The position numbers and the translations under genes are program-made. The notes beneath the pieces were generated by a model. That model was not told the origin of the DNA, did no database searches, and saw only the letters and a list, made by a program, of their open reading frames with translations. Positions 45,009-56,659 of a stretch of DNA of 64,000 nt are shown piece after piece (the stretch's first letter is position 1; each line of letters starts with the position of its first letter). This DNA comes from Symsagittifera roscoffensis (taxonomy: Eukaryota > Xenacoelomorpha > Acoela > Convolutidae): NCBI RefSeq assembly GCF_963678635.1, contig NC_087064.1, positions 49,273,346 through 49,337,345 on the forward strand, in the 5' to 3' direction.

Positions 45009-45052
<44 letters not shown>

Positions 45053-45088
45053 GCCTCTCTCTCTCGTTCTCTCTTTCTCTCTCTCTCA

Positions 45089-45127
<39 letters not shown>

Positions 45128-45130
45128 CTC
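44721..45130. repeat. Tandem duplication and (CT)n microsatellite
   Basis: A ~150-bp block ending TTTTTTTCAAGATTACTGGGG occurs twice (44760-44830 and 44890-44960). Then comes a CTCTCT/TTTCTC microsatellite (44985-45123). The Ser/Leu-rich open frame here is only the microsatellite translated. Confidence 0.85.
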
Positions 45131-46859
45131 TTTGACGATCACACCCTCCCCTCAGCCGCGTTGTTGTATATTATTTAAAATTTTGCTCGAACTCATTCAT
45201 TTCAAAGCGGTGGAGACCACAGATAAGGTACTTGAAATCGAACACTTGCTATGCAAGGAAGATTTTTTAAATACACTATCATCAAAATCTACAGACCGCG
45301 GGGTTTCCTTCCATTTTGGAATAAAAAAAATTACAATTTTTTTTTTGAGTTTTTTTGTTTGTTACTTTTTTTGTGCTTCTCAAACTTCCAAATGATATCA
45401 GTCAATTGGTTAAAAAAATATTCCGTTAGAAACCAGTTTGAAAAAGATTCAGAGCGAAACAGTTCTTTTGAATTTTTTTAAACCGGATTTGATTTTTTTC
45501 TGAATTTTGACGAACTTGACCAATATACGGAACGCAAAAACTGTTAATCAGAATGGTGAAAATCAGAAAAAGGTTACCTAATTTGAAATGATACATGAAA
45601 AAACATGTCAATATCAGTGAAGAAAACTGCCTTTTTTCCTCTTTTGCCGAAACCTCAAATAACATATCATAGTTTTTTGCAATTCTGCTTGGCAAATCTG
45701 TCTAAAAAAAAGTTGAGAAAAATGGATAGGAATATTTCAGTCCTAAAAACAGCAATTTTCGGCTTGCCAAAACAATATATTGTGTTGGAAGTGATCAACT
45801 GAAAACTCAGCTTAAGCTTGATAACTGGGATTAATCATGAAATGTTTTTTGAAATAAAGTCAAAAATGGACTTTTCAATAAAACTTACCTACAAAACGTG
45901 CCGGAAGGATAAAAAATTTCAGTCTAGTTTACCTCCCTTCAGAATTTTTTTTTTAAGAAAGTTTATAAGTTTTAAAAACTAGTTTGAGCTCCGTCGATTT
46001 CAGGTTTATTCTGAGTGGTTTAAAGGGTTTTGACTTAAATATACACGACGCCCCCTTAATCTACCCCAAATTTTTGTAGAGTTAATAAATACACCGCGTC
46101 TGTTTTTTTTTCGAATAAATTATTAATGGTTTAATCGGTGCAAGCTCGCTGCATCACACTCTGGCGAAGCTACCAGCATCTTTCCGTAAGCTATTTGTTG
46201 ATACTTACTTAGCCATAACCTGTCCAAGTTTTAACCCGAGTGACATCAACCCCCATAAGACTGTACAACACTAGCTCGACTCATTTTCATACCATCAGTC
46301 GAATATTCCGAAATGACACCACGACAAAAACTCAGTTAGTAAGAATCGCGGCAATAAGTTCAGCCGTTTAACCAAAAAAAAACTTGTGGCCATCTTAAAA
46401 CGCTATCAAGCGAAAGTTAGTGAAATGGTGTTTTGTCAACGCACCTGAAGAAATTAAATAGTTCAGCTATTCTAACTATCAGTATAGTCGATCATTTGAT
46501 ACCAAAGGGTAAAACTAAGGACAAGCGTTTGGACAAACAGTAATTGGCATTACATCAGTCCGATAAGCGGGAATAAAAACTTCAAAATACTTGTTGCTAA
46601 GAATAAGAGGAAAAAAAGATTGAATAAAAAGCAACGCGCGCTCTTTTAGCAACGTGCTTTCATCTCAGTCAAATTACAGGAGCACCAAGCCGAAGTATAT
46701 AGAACGATAGTTGAAAAGCATGGGCTGGTAGGGGTCGTATAGATTGTTGCGTTTGTGTTACAAAGCTTTAATGTCTTTTAGTTAACTTTTTGTATTGATT
46801 TAGGGTTTAATACGTTCCTCTCTTGAATTGAATAGCATACCGTAACAGTTTCAATAATG
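45131..46859. other. AT-rich stretch leading into the BEL/Pao element
   Basis: No gene was found. From about 46000 the base composition becomes more balanced; the 5' LTR of the BEL/Pao element should be here but no TG...CA boundary could be fixed, as no second LTR copy is available for comparison. Confidence 0.4.
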
Positions 46860-48800
46860 AACCAGGACTTAGGCCGAAATGTTCTCAAATATATAAAAGA
46901 AGCCATAGAGAACAAAAATCGAAAAGTAATATATAAGAATTATATTGAAAATTGTTTTTCCCGGAAAAAGCTTTTTTAAAACTGATGAGATTAGTAAAAA
47001 GGTGGAAATGGCTGCCAATAGAGATGAAATTGCGAGGAATTGGAACAGTGGGTTGACCTGAAGATAAAAACACATGATGATGTAATTCAAAAAGCTAGGA
47101 ACTATATAAGTTCTGAAAAACACTCAATGTCCGTCTATTGCGTTCGGGGATAGTAGCTTCTTCGAAAGCTTCCAAAACACTTCAAAAGTCACATCGGTCT
47201 AGGGTCTCAGGTCATAGTAAAACAGTCTTATAGACTTCCATTCAAGGGAAGTTAAGAACACAAGAGATCGAGAGACCAAATGAGCATTCATTGCGCTTAG
47301 AAGAAATCAAGCAAAGGTTGGAAGACGTGCAAATCCGCAAGGCAAATAGAAAAAAATGCGTTTAAGACAAAACATCTAAAGCAGAATTGGAAGAAGACTC
47401 CGGATACGTTGATTTGTCTGCCATTTCAGTAAGCTCTCACAGCGAAACAGAAACTTGATAAACGCTGAGCATTTTTGTCGAAAAAAGGGCCGCAATTGAA
47501 AGCAGTAGTGACCGTAACAAAACCGACCGCACTCACTTTTGGGTTGAAGGCGGCTCAATATGACTACTCGGTGGATGTCGTTCCTGTGTGTAACGCCCAA
47601 TTAGGTGGTTTGCCTTCAACGTTGATGAATGGGGCTGAAGGCCCTCCCATGATTCCTAAATCATATACGCAGATTGCCGCCAGCACTGATACTCAGCGCA
47701 ATATAGGCAAATATATAATGACTAGAAAACAAAATGAAACACAATCACACCGGGTTAGTAATGCGTCTGCCACAAGTGCTAATTTTGAAAACATTCCATC
47801 ACCTTGTAATTAAACTTACCTCCTCATAATGCAGTTGTTTCGGTTGTAATCCCTGTAGGTCATCATATCTAGCTCAGTCAGTTCTAGAACCCGAATCCCG
47901 CATCGTGGTTCCCTGAAACTGTAACACCCACTAGCAGTTTGTAATTAGTTAGCTTAGATTGACTCATCGCACGTTTTTGAGGCAGTAAAACCTGTTACTC
48001 CTCCAAAATTCCTAACATTCTCGTACAATAGCGGTGGAAAAATTTACTATTTCACTCAGCCACACAAACAAGTACCATTGCACTCACCGATAGCGTCGGA
48101 TATTTCTTGCTTGTCCGCTGATCAGCCCTTTTTTCGAATCCGACAGCATCGTGCATAAACTAACTTGTCCCTACTTATGTCAATCCGCCCTTGCAATCGA
48201 TATCCGTTCGAGACAGCCGAAGTCTTTGCTGGCATCGAACAGGAATGATCATTTACCCGATCGGAAACTTCTAAGTATGATGGTAATCGGTTGGAATGGT
48301 ATGAATGGATAGGTCAATTTTGAGCCGTCGTGAGCGCCCACCACTAAAAACCTAACAGTTTTGCACTATGGCAAAAATAACAATACTCGCTCCGAAATCG
48401 TTAAGACCTTAACAGGCCAATTAGTAAGCCCTTGTTAAACTTGCAACAACTCTAGTGGTTGAAAGACAAGGCCGAAACGCATAAGCGTTTGAAACGTTTT
48501 CCTGGTCAATCAAAAACAAAGAAATCCGTGAAGACAAAACCTAGCAACCGGATTTTGGCATTCAGTTCTAAGCCCAACAAGTCTGGATATCCTCCCTGCC
48601 CGCAGTCCACTGGTAAACATCCGTTATAGGGATGCAAGCTCTTCAAGGAAAAGAACCCTACCCAAAGGGCGAAGTTTTCAGCTGAGAAAAACTTTGTTTC
48701 TCCTGTCTCCAAGCGGACCACATGTTCCGTAATTGCCCGAAGGCTAGGAAAAGCACTAACACTGGGTGCGAAAGTACGCACAATATCCTCTCTTTCACGG
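46860..48800 (+). pseudogene. BEL/Pao gag, with zinc knuckle
   Basis: Recognisable pieces are 'YIKEAIENKNRKVIYKNYIE' near 46890, 'RLEEIKQRLEDVQIRKANRK' near 47300, 'AELEEDSGYVDLSAISVSSH' near 47390, a 112-codon Pro/Gln-rich open stretch (47475-47813), and 'SKYDGNRLEWYEWIGQF' near 48280, matching the BEL gag 'F-D-G-x-x-x-x-W-x-x-F' core. At 48704-48736 'CLQADHMFRNC' is the zinc-knuckle core, followed by 'GCESTHN', the second BEL Cys-His cluster. Stops and shifts interrupt every part. Confidence 0.75.
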
Positions 48801-48859
48801 TAGAGACCGCATTTTTCCTCCGGAAAGAAAAAAAAACAAGTTTTTAAACGGAAAACTCC

Positions 48860-49640
48860 GGAAGAAAAATCAATGTCGTCTTGTGCCGCATAAGTGCAGG
48901 GCGCTAAAGGTCTTCTGCAGGTTATTGAGTTTAGTGTGTCATCTAAGTCAAAAACTGATTACGCACTGATTTTTTGTTATTCCATGAGCAATCACTCCTG
49001 GCTCTCCGCAAGCTTGGCCCGCCGTTTAAACTTGTCAGGGAAAAAATTGATTTGATCTTAAAAATTTTTATTTCAAAGGATATTATTTCGACTGAGTCAG
49101 TCGAGCTCACACTATCTGCTGCGTGGCGTAAACAACACCGATTACACCTTCAATTTAATCGCTTACGTAAAGGTTAAATTTAACTTTGGGTCTCGATATG
49201 TTGATGTTCCGCATTTCGAGAAAAAATCTAAATCTAGAACCACTAAAGCCAGTTCTGTATAGTTATTTGGACATCGAAATGGTAATTAGTCGTTTATCAT
49301 TATAATTAATCGTTAATTAGGACGTTCACCACCACATACGCCCGCTCGATTATATTCATGATACAGATAGGAAAACTCCAATGACTATTCGTCTGCCGGT
49401 AGAATCAGTTTGGAGTACCCCGTTCGCCTCGTCGTCTGGGTTGTTATCAATATGTTTCAAAAGCAAGGCCGAATACAAGAAACTTGTTACCCAAGTTAAA
49501 GCGTGGTATGAGCTAGAAAGCTAAGGTACATACAAGCAAACAGACGCTCGTTCTCCAGCCTAGCAGCGAGCGCATAAACTTCTTGAATCAGCAATTTAAC
49601 ATCATAGTGAATAGTACTGGGTAAGATTGTTATGATATGG
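48860..49640 (+). pseudogene. BEL/Pao aspartic-protease region
   Basis: Around 48985-49040 the frame reads 'SMSNHSWLSASLARRLNL', corresponding to the 'DSGSxxSF...LA..L' segment of BEL protease, but the catalytic DSG is replaced (SMSN). Pieces after this are too degraded to follow reliably. Confidence 0.5.
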
Positions 49641-49724
49641 TGGCAGAAGACCTGAGATATGCATAAACGTGCGTTTCAGGGCCTGAAACGCACGTTAATG
49701 CATGTCTCAGGTCTTCCCCCACCA
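49638..49724. repeat. 87-bp palindrome inserted in BEL/Pao pol
   Basis: Arms of 43 bp with four mismatches, containing AGACCTGAGA, ATGCAT and AACGTGCGTTTCAGG, meet at GGGCC with almost no loop. It interrupts the decayed pol region. It differs in sequence from the palindrome at 40608. Confidence 0.85.
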
Positions 49725-50140
49725 CTTACTTGGTAGCAGTTCTTTACTCAACAATTACTACTCAGCGCTGGCACAGTTCAAGACGCTCGAAAAACGGTTT
49801 GACAAAGATAGTGGTTTCAAAAGTAAATACACTGAGACAAAATGTAAAAGTTTAAAAAAGGACCTCGATAAAGTTTATGTCATTCCCGTTTAACCGCACG
49901 ATACACAGCTCCGCTCCGCCCGTGAGTGATAATTTTAGCCACCATCGGGTCCTCAACCCAAGCAAACTCGCCGGGTTTTCAATGGACCGCTCTACGCTGG
50001 CACGGTTCAGGAGCTTGAAAAACGGCTCGACAAAGTAAGTGGTTAAAAAAGTAAGTACACTGAAACAAAAAAGAGGACCCCGATAAAATTTATGTCATTC
50101 CTGTTAGGACCCACAACCCGCAGCTCCGCCCAGCCCATAA

Positions 50141-50912
50141 ATGGCCTATTCCTACCACCTTGTACTCAATCTAAACCAGCCAGGAAAAGTTTGTTGGGTT
50201 TTCAATGGCGCGTCCAATTTTCACGGCCAATCTTCAAACAAATCTTTGCTCGTTGGGTCTAATTTAGTGCAACCTTTGTTACACATGTTATTGCACTTCT
50301 GCCAACATCAGTTTGCTGTCTCCGCGGACATCGAGGGTATGTTCTTTCAGACTGAGGTACCCCCTTATGATCAAACTTCATCGTCTTTTCTGGCGCGAGG
50401 ATGCAGCTTCCGATACGGAAAGTCTTCGGTATACCTGTCATGTTTTCGGTGCTCGGAACTCCCCGACGCGCGCGATTTCCCCACTTCAACAAACCGCCAA
50501 GGATAACGTTGAAAGTTTTCCTGAAGCATCTAGAGCAGTTCTTACTAAGTTATACATGGATGATTACTTGCATTCATTCGAAAACCGCGATGACGCAATG
50601 AGAATAAGCAAAGATCTGGTGAAACTCCTCAAATCGGGAGGACTCCGTCTCACCAAGATTATTAGTTATGTTCATGCATTTGCAGAAAATTCAAGCCAAT
50701 CAACTGATTTAAATTCAAAAGTAAAGTACATTGGGAGTGGTAAATACCATTTGAATTCCGATGTGTTAGGGCTAACGTGGAACCACGGAAGTGACACTCT
50801 TGTTATTAGTCGTGCAGTTAACCATGAGCTCTCCAAGCATCCTTTACGCAACGAACTTTTCTCATTTTTGTCGGAGGCATTTTTTATTCTACGAGACGGA
50901 TTCAACCCTTAG
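50141..50912 (+). pseudogene. BEL/Pao reverse transcriptase
   Basis: Two overlapping frames carry the domain. The first (from 50141) has 'LNLNQPGKVCWVFNGAS', 'SLLVGSNLVQPLLHMLLHF' and 'VSADIEGMFFQTEVPP', with the first catalytic Asp at 50327. A frameshift then leads into 'LRYTCHVFGARNSPTRA', 'DNVESFPEAS', 'LYMDDYLHS' (the YxDD catalytic pair at 50553-50564) and 'KLLKSGGLRLTK'. This order is specific to BEL/Pao. The frameshift, and the loss of the thumb/RNase H register after 50900, make it non-functional. Confidence 0.88.
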
Positions 50913-51059
50913 CTAACAAGTTTTGAAAATAAGCATCTCATCATCTTAAAATCTCGTTTTGTCTGCAGAAAACGCAAGTCAAGCTGGTTACATCCTTTGA
51001 TATCAGACCTCCCTGTCAAATGGATTGGTTGTTCGTCGGCCATTCAGTATTCGTCCACC

Positions 51060-51833
51060 GTCGGCCATTCGTCCACCCTCGGCCATTCAGTAATTGTGGG
51101 GTATATTATTTTGGTCCGTTTTACGTGATTAATCGCCGCAGCAGTGAGAAAAGATAGGCTTTTCTGTTCATGTGTAGGAGTACTCGCGTCGTACACATCA
51201 AAATTGTTCCGTCTATGGACATCGGTTCTTGAGTCATGAGAAATGAAAGATTTTTCACCCGCCGTAAAACGCCAAGTGCTGTGTGATCAGACAACGGTAC
51301 CAATTTCGTTGTAACTGAGAAAAAACTGTTATTTGCTCACAAAATAGGAACAGACAGGTTTTCGCCTTGTTAGTGCATAAAGGAATTATTTGAAATTTAT
51401 TCCTACTGGTGTGCCGCGTCATGGTGGGTCTTGTGAAAGGTTAGTGCGCAGTTAACGGAGGTATTGTCGACCACGTTTTGTAAATTGGAACAATCAAAAA
51501 ATCCCTGCCCAAGAGCGCATTAAGTCTCGATTAAATTGAATTGGAAGCGTAAACGCCTAACCATTTTCTCTTGGGTGAGCACTCTGTGAGTTTTCCATCG
51601 CTATCACTTGATGAAATTTTTGTCCAGGGAAACCGCTAAGTGAGAGCACAATTTTACGCAAATGCTACTTGGCAGCGTTGGCTTCACGACTTTGTCCCTT
51701 CCTTGAACAAGCGCTCAAAGTGGCATGCCGATTCGAGCTGCGATTTACGAACTGGTGATCTTGTCTAGATTGTCGATCTCAGCTGCCCTAGAGGGCCCTG
51801 CCTTTTAGGTGGGTTAGTTCATGTTAGTTAGAG
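51060..51833 (+). pseudogene. BEL/Pao integrase
   Basis: Pieces in order are 'CGVYYFGPFYVINRRSSEKR' (start of the catalytic core with its first Asp changed to Tyr), 'STRVVHIKIVPSMD', 'SDNGTNFV' at 51287-51310 (second Asp), and 'NATWQRWLHDFVPSLNKRSK' near 51660 (C-terminal region), ending 'IVDLSCPRGPCLLGG'. Several stops are present. Confidence 0.82.
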
Positions 51834-53271
51834 AACGGTGGCATAACGATTTCTTTGCGGCAATGGATATAAGATACCAACCCCAAAAAAAGACCCCTTG
51901 TGAGTGAAAACGCTCCGACGACTCCTTCCGGTGTTAATAGCCTTTTTACGGAAAAAGTGATAATGGATCTTAGAAATGAGATAACTTGGGAAGCATTAAT
52001 GGGATATGGATAGAACTTGGTAATTAGGACCCTCATGTAGAAGTTTGACCCCGGTTGACTCTCTGGGTGACCTGAAGTTGACCTTTGGGCGTTTTGACTC
52101 CAAAATTGCATGGAAAACCCCGAGTTTTCAGCCCAACCTCTGGAAAAGAGAATGAGCCACCTTGCCAAAATTTGGGGGAAAACTTACATATTGGGAACTA
52201 GAGAAGAAGCTGATAGAGATGTAGCTTTTACATTGCAACCTTGGAGTAGCAGAATTAGTTCAAGGTGGACTTGGTAAACATTGGGTTCAGTTCAGCTTGG
52301 CGAATGATCTATTAATACCAATTCAACTAGACTAAAGAAAAGTAGTCCCAGAGCAATCTGACAGTAATAGGACCGTAGCATGAGAATTAAGTCTCCTAAA
52401 TAGTATGACCGCACTGGGAATTTACTTGGCTTCCCGGAGCTGAATTTTTGGTTTAATTTGACCCCAAATAGACGAACTACCTTCCCTTGATAGCTAGAAG
52501 GTCGGGATTGGAATGGAGTACAGATCGAAACTTTAGATGCTTGGAATAATTTCGCTACCCATGAAAAGGGTCTCCTCCTACCCTTGGGAGGTCGGAACGT
52601 TAATGGGATAACTTAAATAAAGACCTTGGGAGGGTCACTGAGTAAACATAGCATGGTTTGGTGGTTGAGTTGAACTCGAGGGCTGAAGTTATTGAGGTCA
52701 GGAATTAGTTGAGTAGCATCGTATGATATTTGTTTACTTGGTCAAATTGTGACACCTACCGCATAAGATTGATAAAAGAAACCGAATTTGGCACGTGGCA
52801 GAGTTGTTAGGGGGAGCTATATAGCCTTACACACTTGCGGACGGCTGATTTAAGCGGATGTAAGGACTGATAGGGAATGGCGTGACTTAACTAAAACTAA
52901 GTGTAAGGAAAGATATGGAATTGGAGGGTACCAGAGAGCCTTTGAGAGTCAGAACAGTTGTTAGCTGCTTTTAAGAGTAGTTATTTCCCAGTCAGAGAAG
53001 AGAACAGATGTTAGCTACTATTGAGAGTAGTTGGTTCTCAGTCAGAGAAGAGAACAGTTGTTAGCTACTATTGAGAGTAGTTGGTTCTCAGTCCGAGAAG
53101 AGAACAGTTGTTTGCTACTTTTAAGAGTAGTTGGTTCTCAGTCAGAGAAGAGAGCATTTGATACTGAGAGACAGTATAGTTGGTTCTCCGTTAGTTAGAG
53201 AGAACAATTATTGCTAGTTAGTCAGGTATTCGGTTTTCGAGGTAAGAGACCAGTAGATAGTAGGTTCGCAT
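51834..53271 (+). mobile_element. Gypsy LTR copy 1 (3'-truncated)
   Basis: It starts with GAACGGTGGCATAACGATTT and matches the LTR at 53272 over most of its length ('AAAGACCCCTTGTGAGTGAAAACGC', 'GGTGTTAATAGCCTTTTT', 'TTGACCCCGGTTGACTC'). It has about 500 bp (52400-52900) missing from copy 2 and lacks the last ~300 bp of copy 2. Inside is a ~51-bp tandem repeat with TGTTAGCTACTATTGAGAGT (52960-53180). No target duplication is seen; it abuts BEL integrase on the left and LTR copy 2 on the right. Confidence 0.75.
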
Positions 53272-54608
53272 GAACGGTGGCTTAATGATTTTATTGCGGG
53301 AATGGAAATGAAATACAAACCACGAAAAAAGACCCCTCGTGAGTGAAAACGCTCCGGCGACTCGTTCCGGTGTTAATAGCCTTTTTCAGGAAAAAGTTAT
53401 AATGGAAATAGAAATGGGATAACTTGTGAAGCATTAATAGGATATGGATGGAACTTGGTAGTTAGGACCCCCATGGGTTTCTGAGTCCAAATATGGAAGT
53501 TTGACCCCGGTTGACCCGTTGGTGACATTAAATTGACCTTTGGGCATTTTGACCCCAAAAAGCATGGAAAATCCCAAGATTAACACCAGAAAGTGGCGTA
53601 ATCCGCAGCCCAACCCCTGGAAAGGAGAATGGGCCACCTTACCAAAGTTTGGGGTAAAACTTATAAATTGGGAACTAGAGCAGAAGCTGATATATATATA
53701 GCTTTTACATTGCAACCTTGGAGTAGTAGAGCTAACTCAAAGTGGACTTGGTGAACATTGGGTTCAGTTTAGCTTGGCGAATGATCTATTAATAGCAATT
53801 CAACTAGACTAAAGAAAAGTAGTCACAGATAAATCTGATAGTAAAAGGACTGTAGCATGAGAATAAGTCTCCTAAATAGTATAAGCGGATGACGAGTTTA
53901 ATTGGCTTCCCGGTGGTGACTTTTTGGTTAGTGTAAAGAAAGTTACACAATTGGAGGGTACCGGAGAGCCTTTAAGGGTCAGATTAGTTGTTAGCTACTA
54001 TTAAGAGTAGTGGGTTCTCAGTCAGAGACGAGAACAGTTGTTAGCTACTATTGAGAGTAGTTGGTTCTCAGTACGAGAAGAGAACAGTTGTTAGCTAATA
54101 CTGAGAGTAGTTGGTTCTCAGCCAGAGAAGAGAACAGTTGTTAGCTACTATTAAGAGTAGTTGGTTCTCAGTCAGAGAAGATAGCAATCGATACTGAGAG
54201 AGAATATAGTTGGTTCTTCGTTAATTAGAGAGAACAATAATTGCTAGTTAGTCAGGTATTTGGTTCTCCGAGTAAGATACCAGTAGGTAGTAAGTTCCTA
54301 TCAGAGATTCTCTAGAGAGCGAGAATACTTAGTGTTAGTGGAGTTAGTTGGAAGTTAATTGTGCTGATAAACCGCGGAATTTTTCATTTTTATTCGATTA
54401 TTAGATTATATCCTGGCCACTCAGAGCCTTCTGTAAATGGACATATAATCAATTAAATTATTGTATCTTTGGAAGTTCTTGCGATTGTAACGAGTAGACG
54501 AGACAAGACAGACGAAGAGCAAAATACAGAGGGGGCAAGCAACATAATACAATACAGAATAGTTGCCATCAAAAGAACACTTTCGGGATTGTAGATAGTA
54601 GTGAATCT
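53272..54608 (+). mobile_element. Gypsy 5' LTR (copy 2)
   Basis: It starts TGAACGGTGGCTTAATGATT and includes the same ~51-bp repeat (53965-54200). It is followed at 54609 by TGGTCGCCCCG, a plausible tRNA primer-binding site, so the LTR is about 1.3 kb. The start matches the 3' LTR at 58376 (TGAACAGTGGCATAATG). Confidence 0.75.
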
Positions 54609-54785
54609 TGGTCGCCCCGCTGAATTCTTTGCCCAAGGGACGACTTATCAGTGTCGTTAGGAAAGAGAGAACGAACCTAGAGAAGAAATCCCCGAAATCT
54701 ACATTGGAGCTCCCGGGTGGGCCATATTCTGGATTGCAGTTGCAAAGTGTGTGTTGCCCAAATGACGACTCGGGTGTAATGCGAC

Positions 54786-55779
54786 ATGGAAGAGCAGGAC
54801 AGGCGGCTGATTCCCGAAGCGGTAGTTTCAGCAGCGAACGCGCTGTACAGGCAACATGGCGTATTTGGATTCGGGACGATACGGCCGGATTGTTTTCCTT
54901 CCAGTAGCTATCAGAACTGGGCAGACTGGAGAAAGCGCTTCGCTTGGGTCGCAAACGCCAACCGCTGGGCGGATAAGCAGGCCAGGATGGTCCTGCCAAC
55001 CTGTTTGACGAGCTGGACGAATTTACAAGCATGCCTACCCACTTACGAGAAGAGATTGAGGACTACGACGAGCCAACGTTGGCTAGGATGCTCGCCGAGC
55101 TCGATCACAGGATGATGCCGTCTCAGATGCACGCAGGTGCCTGAGCGGAGTTTAAGAGTTTGATGCAAGGCAAAAAAGAGGGTCTTAGGGAGTTCTCCAG
55201 TCGAGTCCGGTCCCCTGGGGATGTAAATAATGCGAACATCGGAGCCCAGGCTAGAGATGACATGAATCGTGAGCAGTTCATCGACGGGTTGTTTGATGTT
55301 GAGCTCCAAGACCAGCTCTTGCGGGAAGATTTGGGAAGCCTGGCTCAGGCCGTTGCTGGGGCTCAGGCCTTGGAGCTAGTCAACGAGACGTCACGGGCCA
55401 GGAACAGAAAGAGGCTGCATTTCGCGAGAGTGGCCGAGAAAGTACCAGAGCAGGGGGCAGAGGCGAGTCGCGGTGTTGGTGGACAAAGCAGTCGGCTGCC
55501 ACATGTAGGGCCAGAATATGACGCAGAATATGACGTCTATGATGGGTAGGTTTGTCAATTCTATTATTCCTGCCCCCACCCGGAGAAACTACCCCGACCT
55601 GGTCAAACCCAACTACTCCGGCAGCTCTTTGACCCTTACCCCGGCGAGGACCGTCGGAGTTACCAGAACAGTGGAGTCTGAGGCTAAGGGGTAAAGAGCC
55701 AGGTACCCCGTGGCAACTGCTATGCATGTGGTCAGCCAGAACACTTTGCGAAGGAGTGTCCGAGAAAGGCTTCGGTTCA
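54786..55779 (+). pseudogene. Gypsy gag with CCHC zinc knuckle
   Basis: From ATG 54786 the frame reads MEEQDRRLIPEAVV, then 'YQNWADWRKRFAWVANANRW' and 'MVLPTCL', a typical Gypsy gag. A small deletion shifts into 'DELDEFTSMPTHLREEIEDY' and 'PTLARMLAELDHRMMPSQMH', then one stop, then a 129-codon open part (55160-55549) with 'QGKKEGLREFSSRVRS', 'NREQFIDGLFDVELQDQLLR' and 'AQALELVNETSRARNR'. After another shift 'CYACGQPEHFAKEC' (55718-55759) is a perfect C-x2-C-x4-H-x4-C nucleic-acid-binding knuckle. Confidence 0.85.
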
Positions 55780-56079
55780 TTTAAACTACTGAGGGCCGGG
55801 GGGTTTGCCCCGGCCGACTTACAGAGACAACAAGCAACGAAGCGAGACTAGCCGACATACGATTCGTATATACGGAGCCACAGCGACTGAAGGAAACGAG
55901 ATACAGATGAAGACAGTAATACGCTGTGGGATCAGGAACAAATTCTGTAGATTTTGGAACGAAGACCTCGGGGCACAGAGATCTCTGCCGGGCGAGAAAC
56001 GAGAGAGCAACCTCAGGCACGTGTCGAGCGAGTGGGAGTTAGTCACGATATCTACAGACCACGAGAGGTAGTCGTAGAT

Positions 56080-56480
56080 GCTTGTATAGTGAGAACCCAA
56101 GTCGAGGCCTTGCTAGATACGGGGTCCACGACCAATGTCATTCGGTCAGATGTAGCTCGAGATCTCTAAGACACGTCTGAGATTGAGCCATACCGGGGCA
56201 GATTAGAGACAGCAGATGGACAAGAAGTGAAAGCGAATGGACGTATCAGCGCCCGTCTGAAACTGGGGACCGTTGACAAAGATTTGGATTTGCTAGTTGT
56301 TTCAAAATTGAAAGCAGAGATGGTTTTCGGACTTCGATCGCTGAAGGAAAAAATGATGCACATTGACTTTCAGCCACGATTAAGTTTTCCTGTGTACAGG
56401 AACAAAAGAGGGTTTCAAAGTTCCCATACGTTATCTGCCACCCAGTGTATCCCCAAAGCTGATTCTCTCGAACTCCCATG
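56080..56480 (+). pseudogene. Gypsy aspartic protease
   Basis: 'VEALLDTGSTTNVIRSDVAR' includes the catalytic DTGS (Asp codon at 56116). One stop follows ARDL, then the frame continues with 'ETADGQEVKANGRISARLKL' and 'KAEMVFGLRSLKEKMMHIDF', the flap and second half of a retropepsin ending in the 'I/V-x-G-x-x-x-L' strand. After 56480 the sequence does not reach a reverse transcriptase. Confidence 0.82.
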
Positions 56481-56659
56481 ATCCAGGAGGGAAGAGTGAT
56501 GGAGAAGGCGATTCGAGTAAGGAGAAGAGGAGGCAGCTGATAGCAAAGACAGCAGCTTCCGTCGATGGAGTCCCATCTGATGAAGGAGGATGGCCGGCTA
56601 GTTTTGACGATCACTCAGCGAGAGCGATTTGCGAAAACATGGACTTGCGATGACGAAAT

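Larger units (their letters stand above)
46860..51833 (+). mobile_element. Degenerate BEL/Pao LTR retrotransposon body
   Basis: Gag, zinc knuckle, protease, reverse transcriptase and integrase remnants follow each other in BEL/Pao order on the plus strand, all broken by stops and frameshifts. No intact LTR of its own is identified. At its right end integrase runs directly into a Gypsy-type LTR at 51834. A palindrome has been inserted at 49638-49724. Confidence 0.85.

Noticed and set aside
44961-45395. Ser/Leu-rich 144-codon open frame
   Set aside because: Translation of the (CT)n microsatellite; no ordered domain.
54421-55032. 203-codon minus-strand open frame
   Set aside because: Opposite to Gypsy LTR end and gag; Ser-rich shadow of the gag frame.
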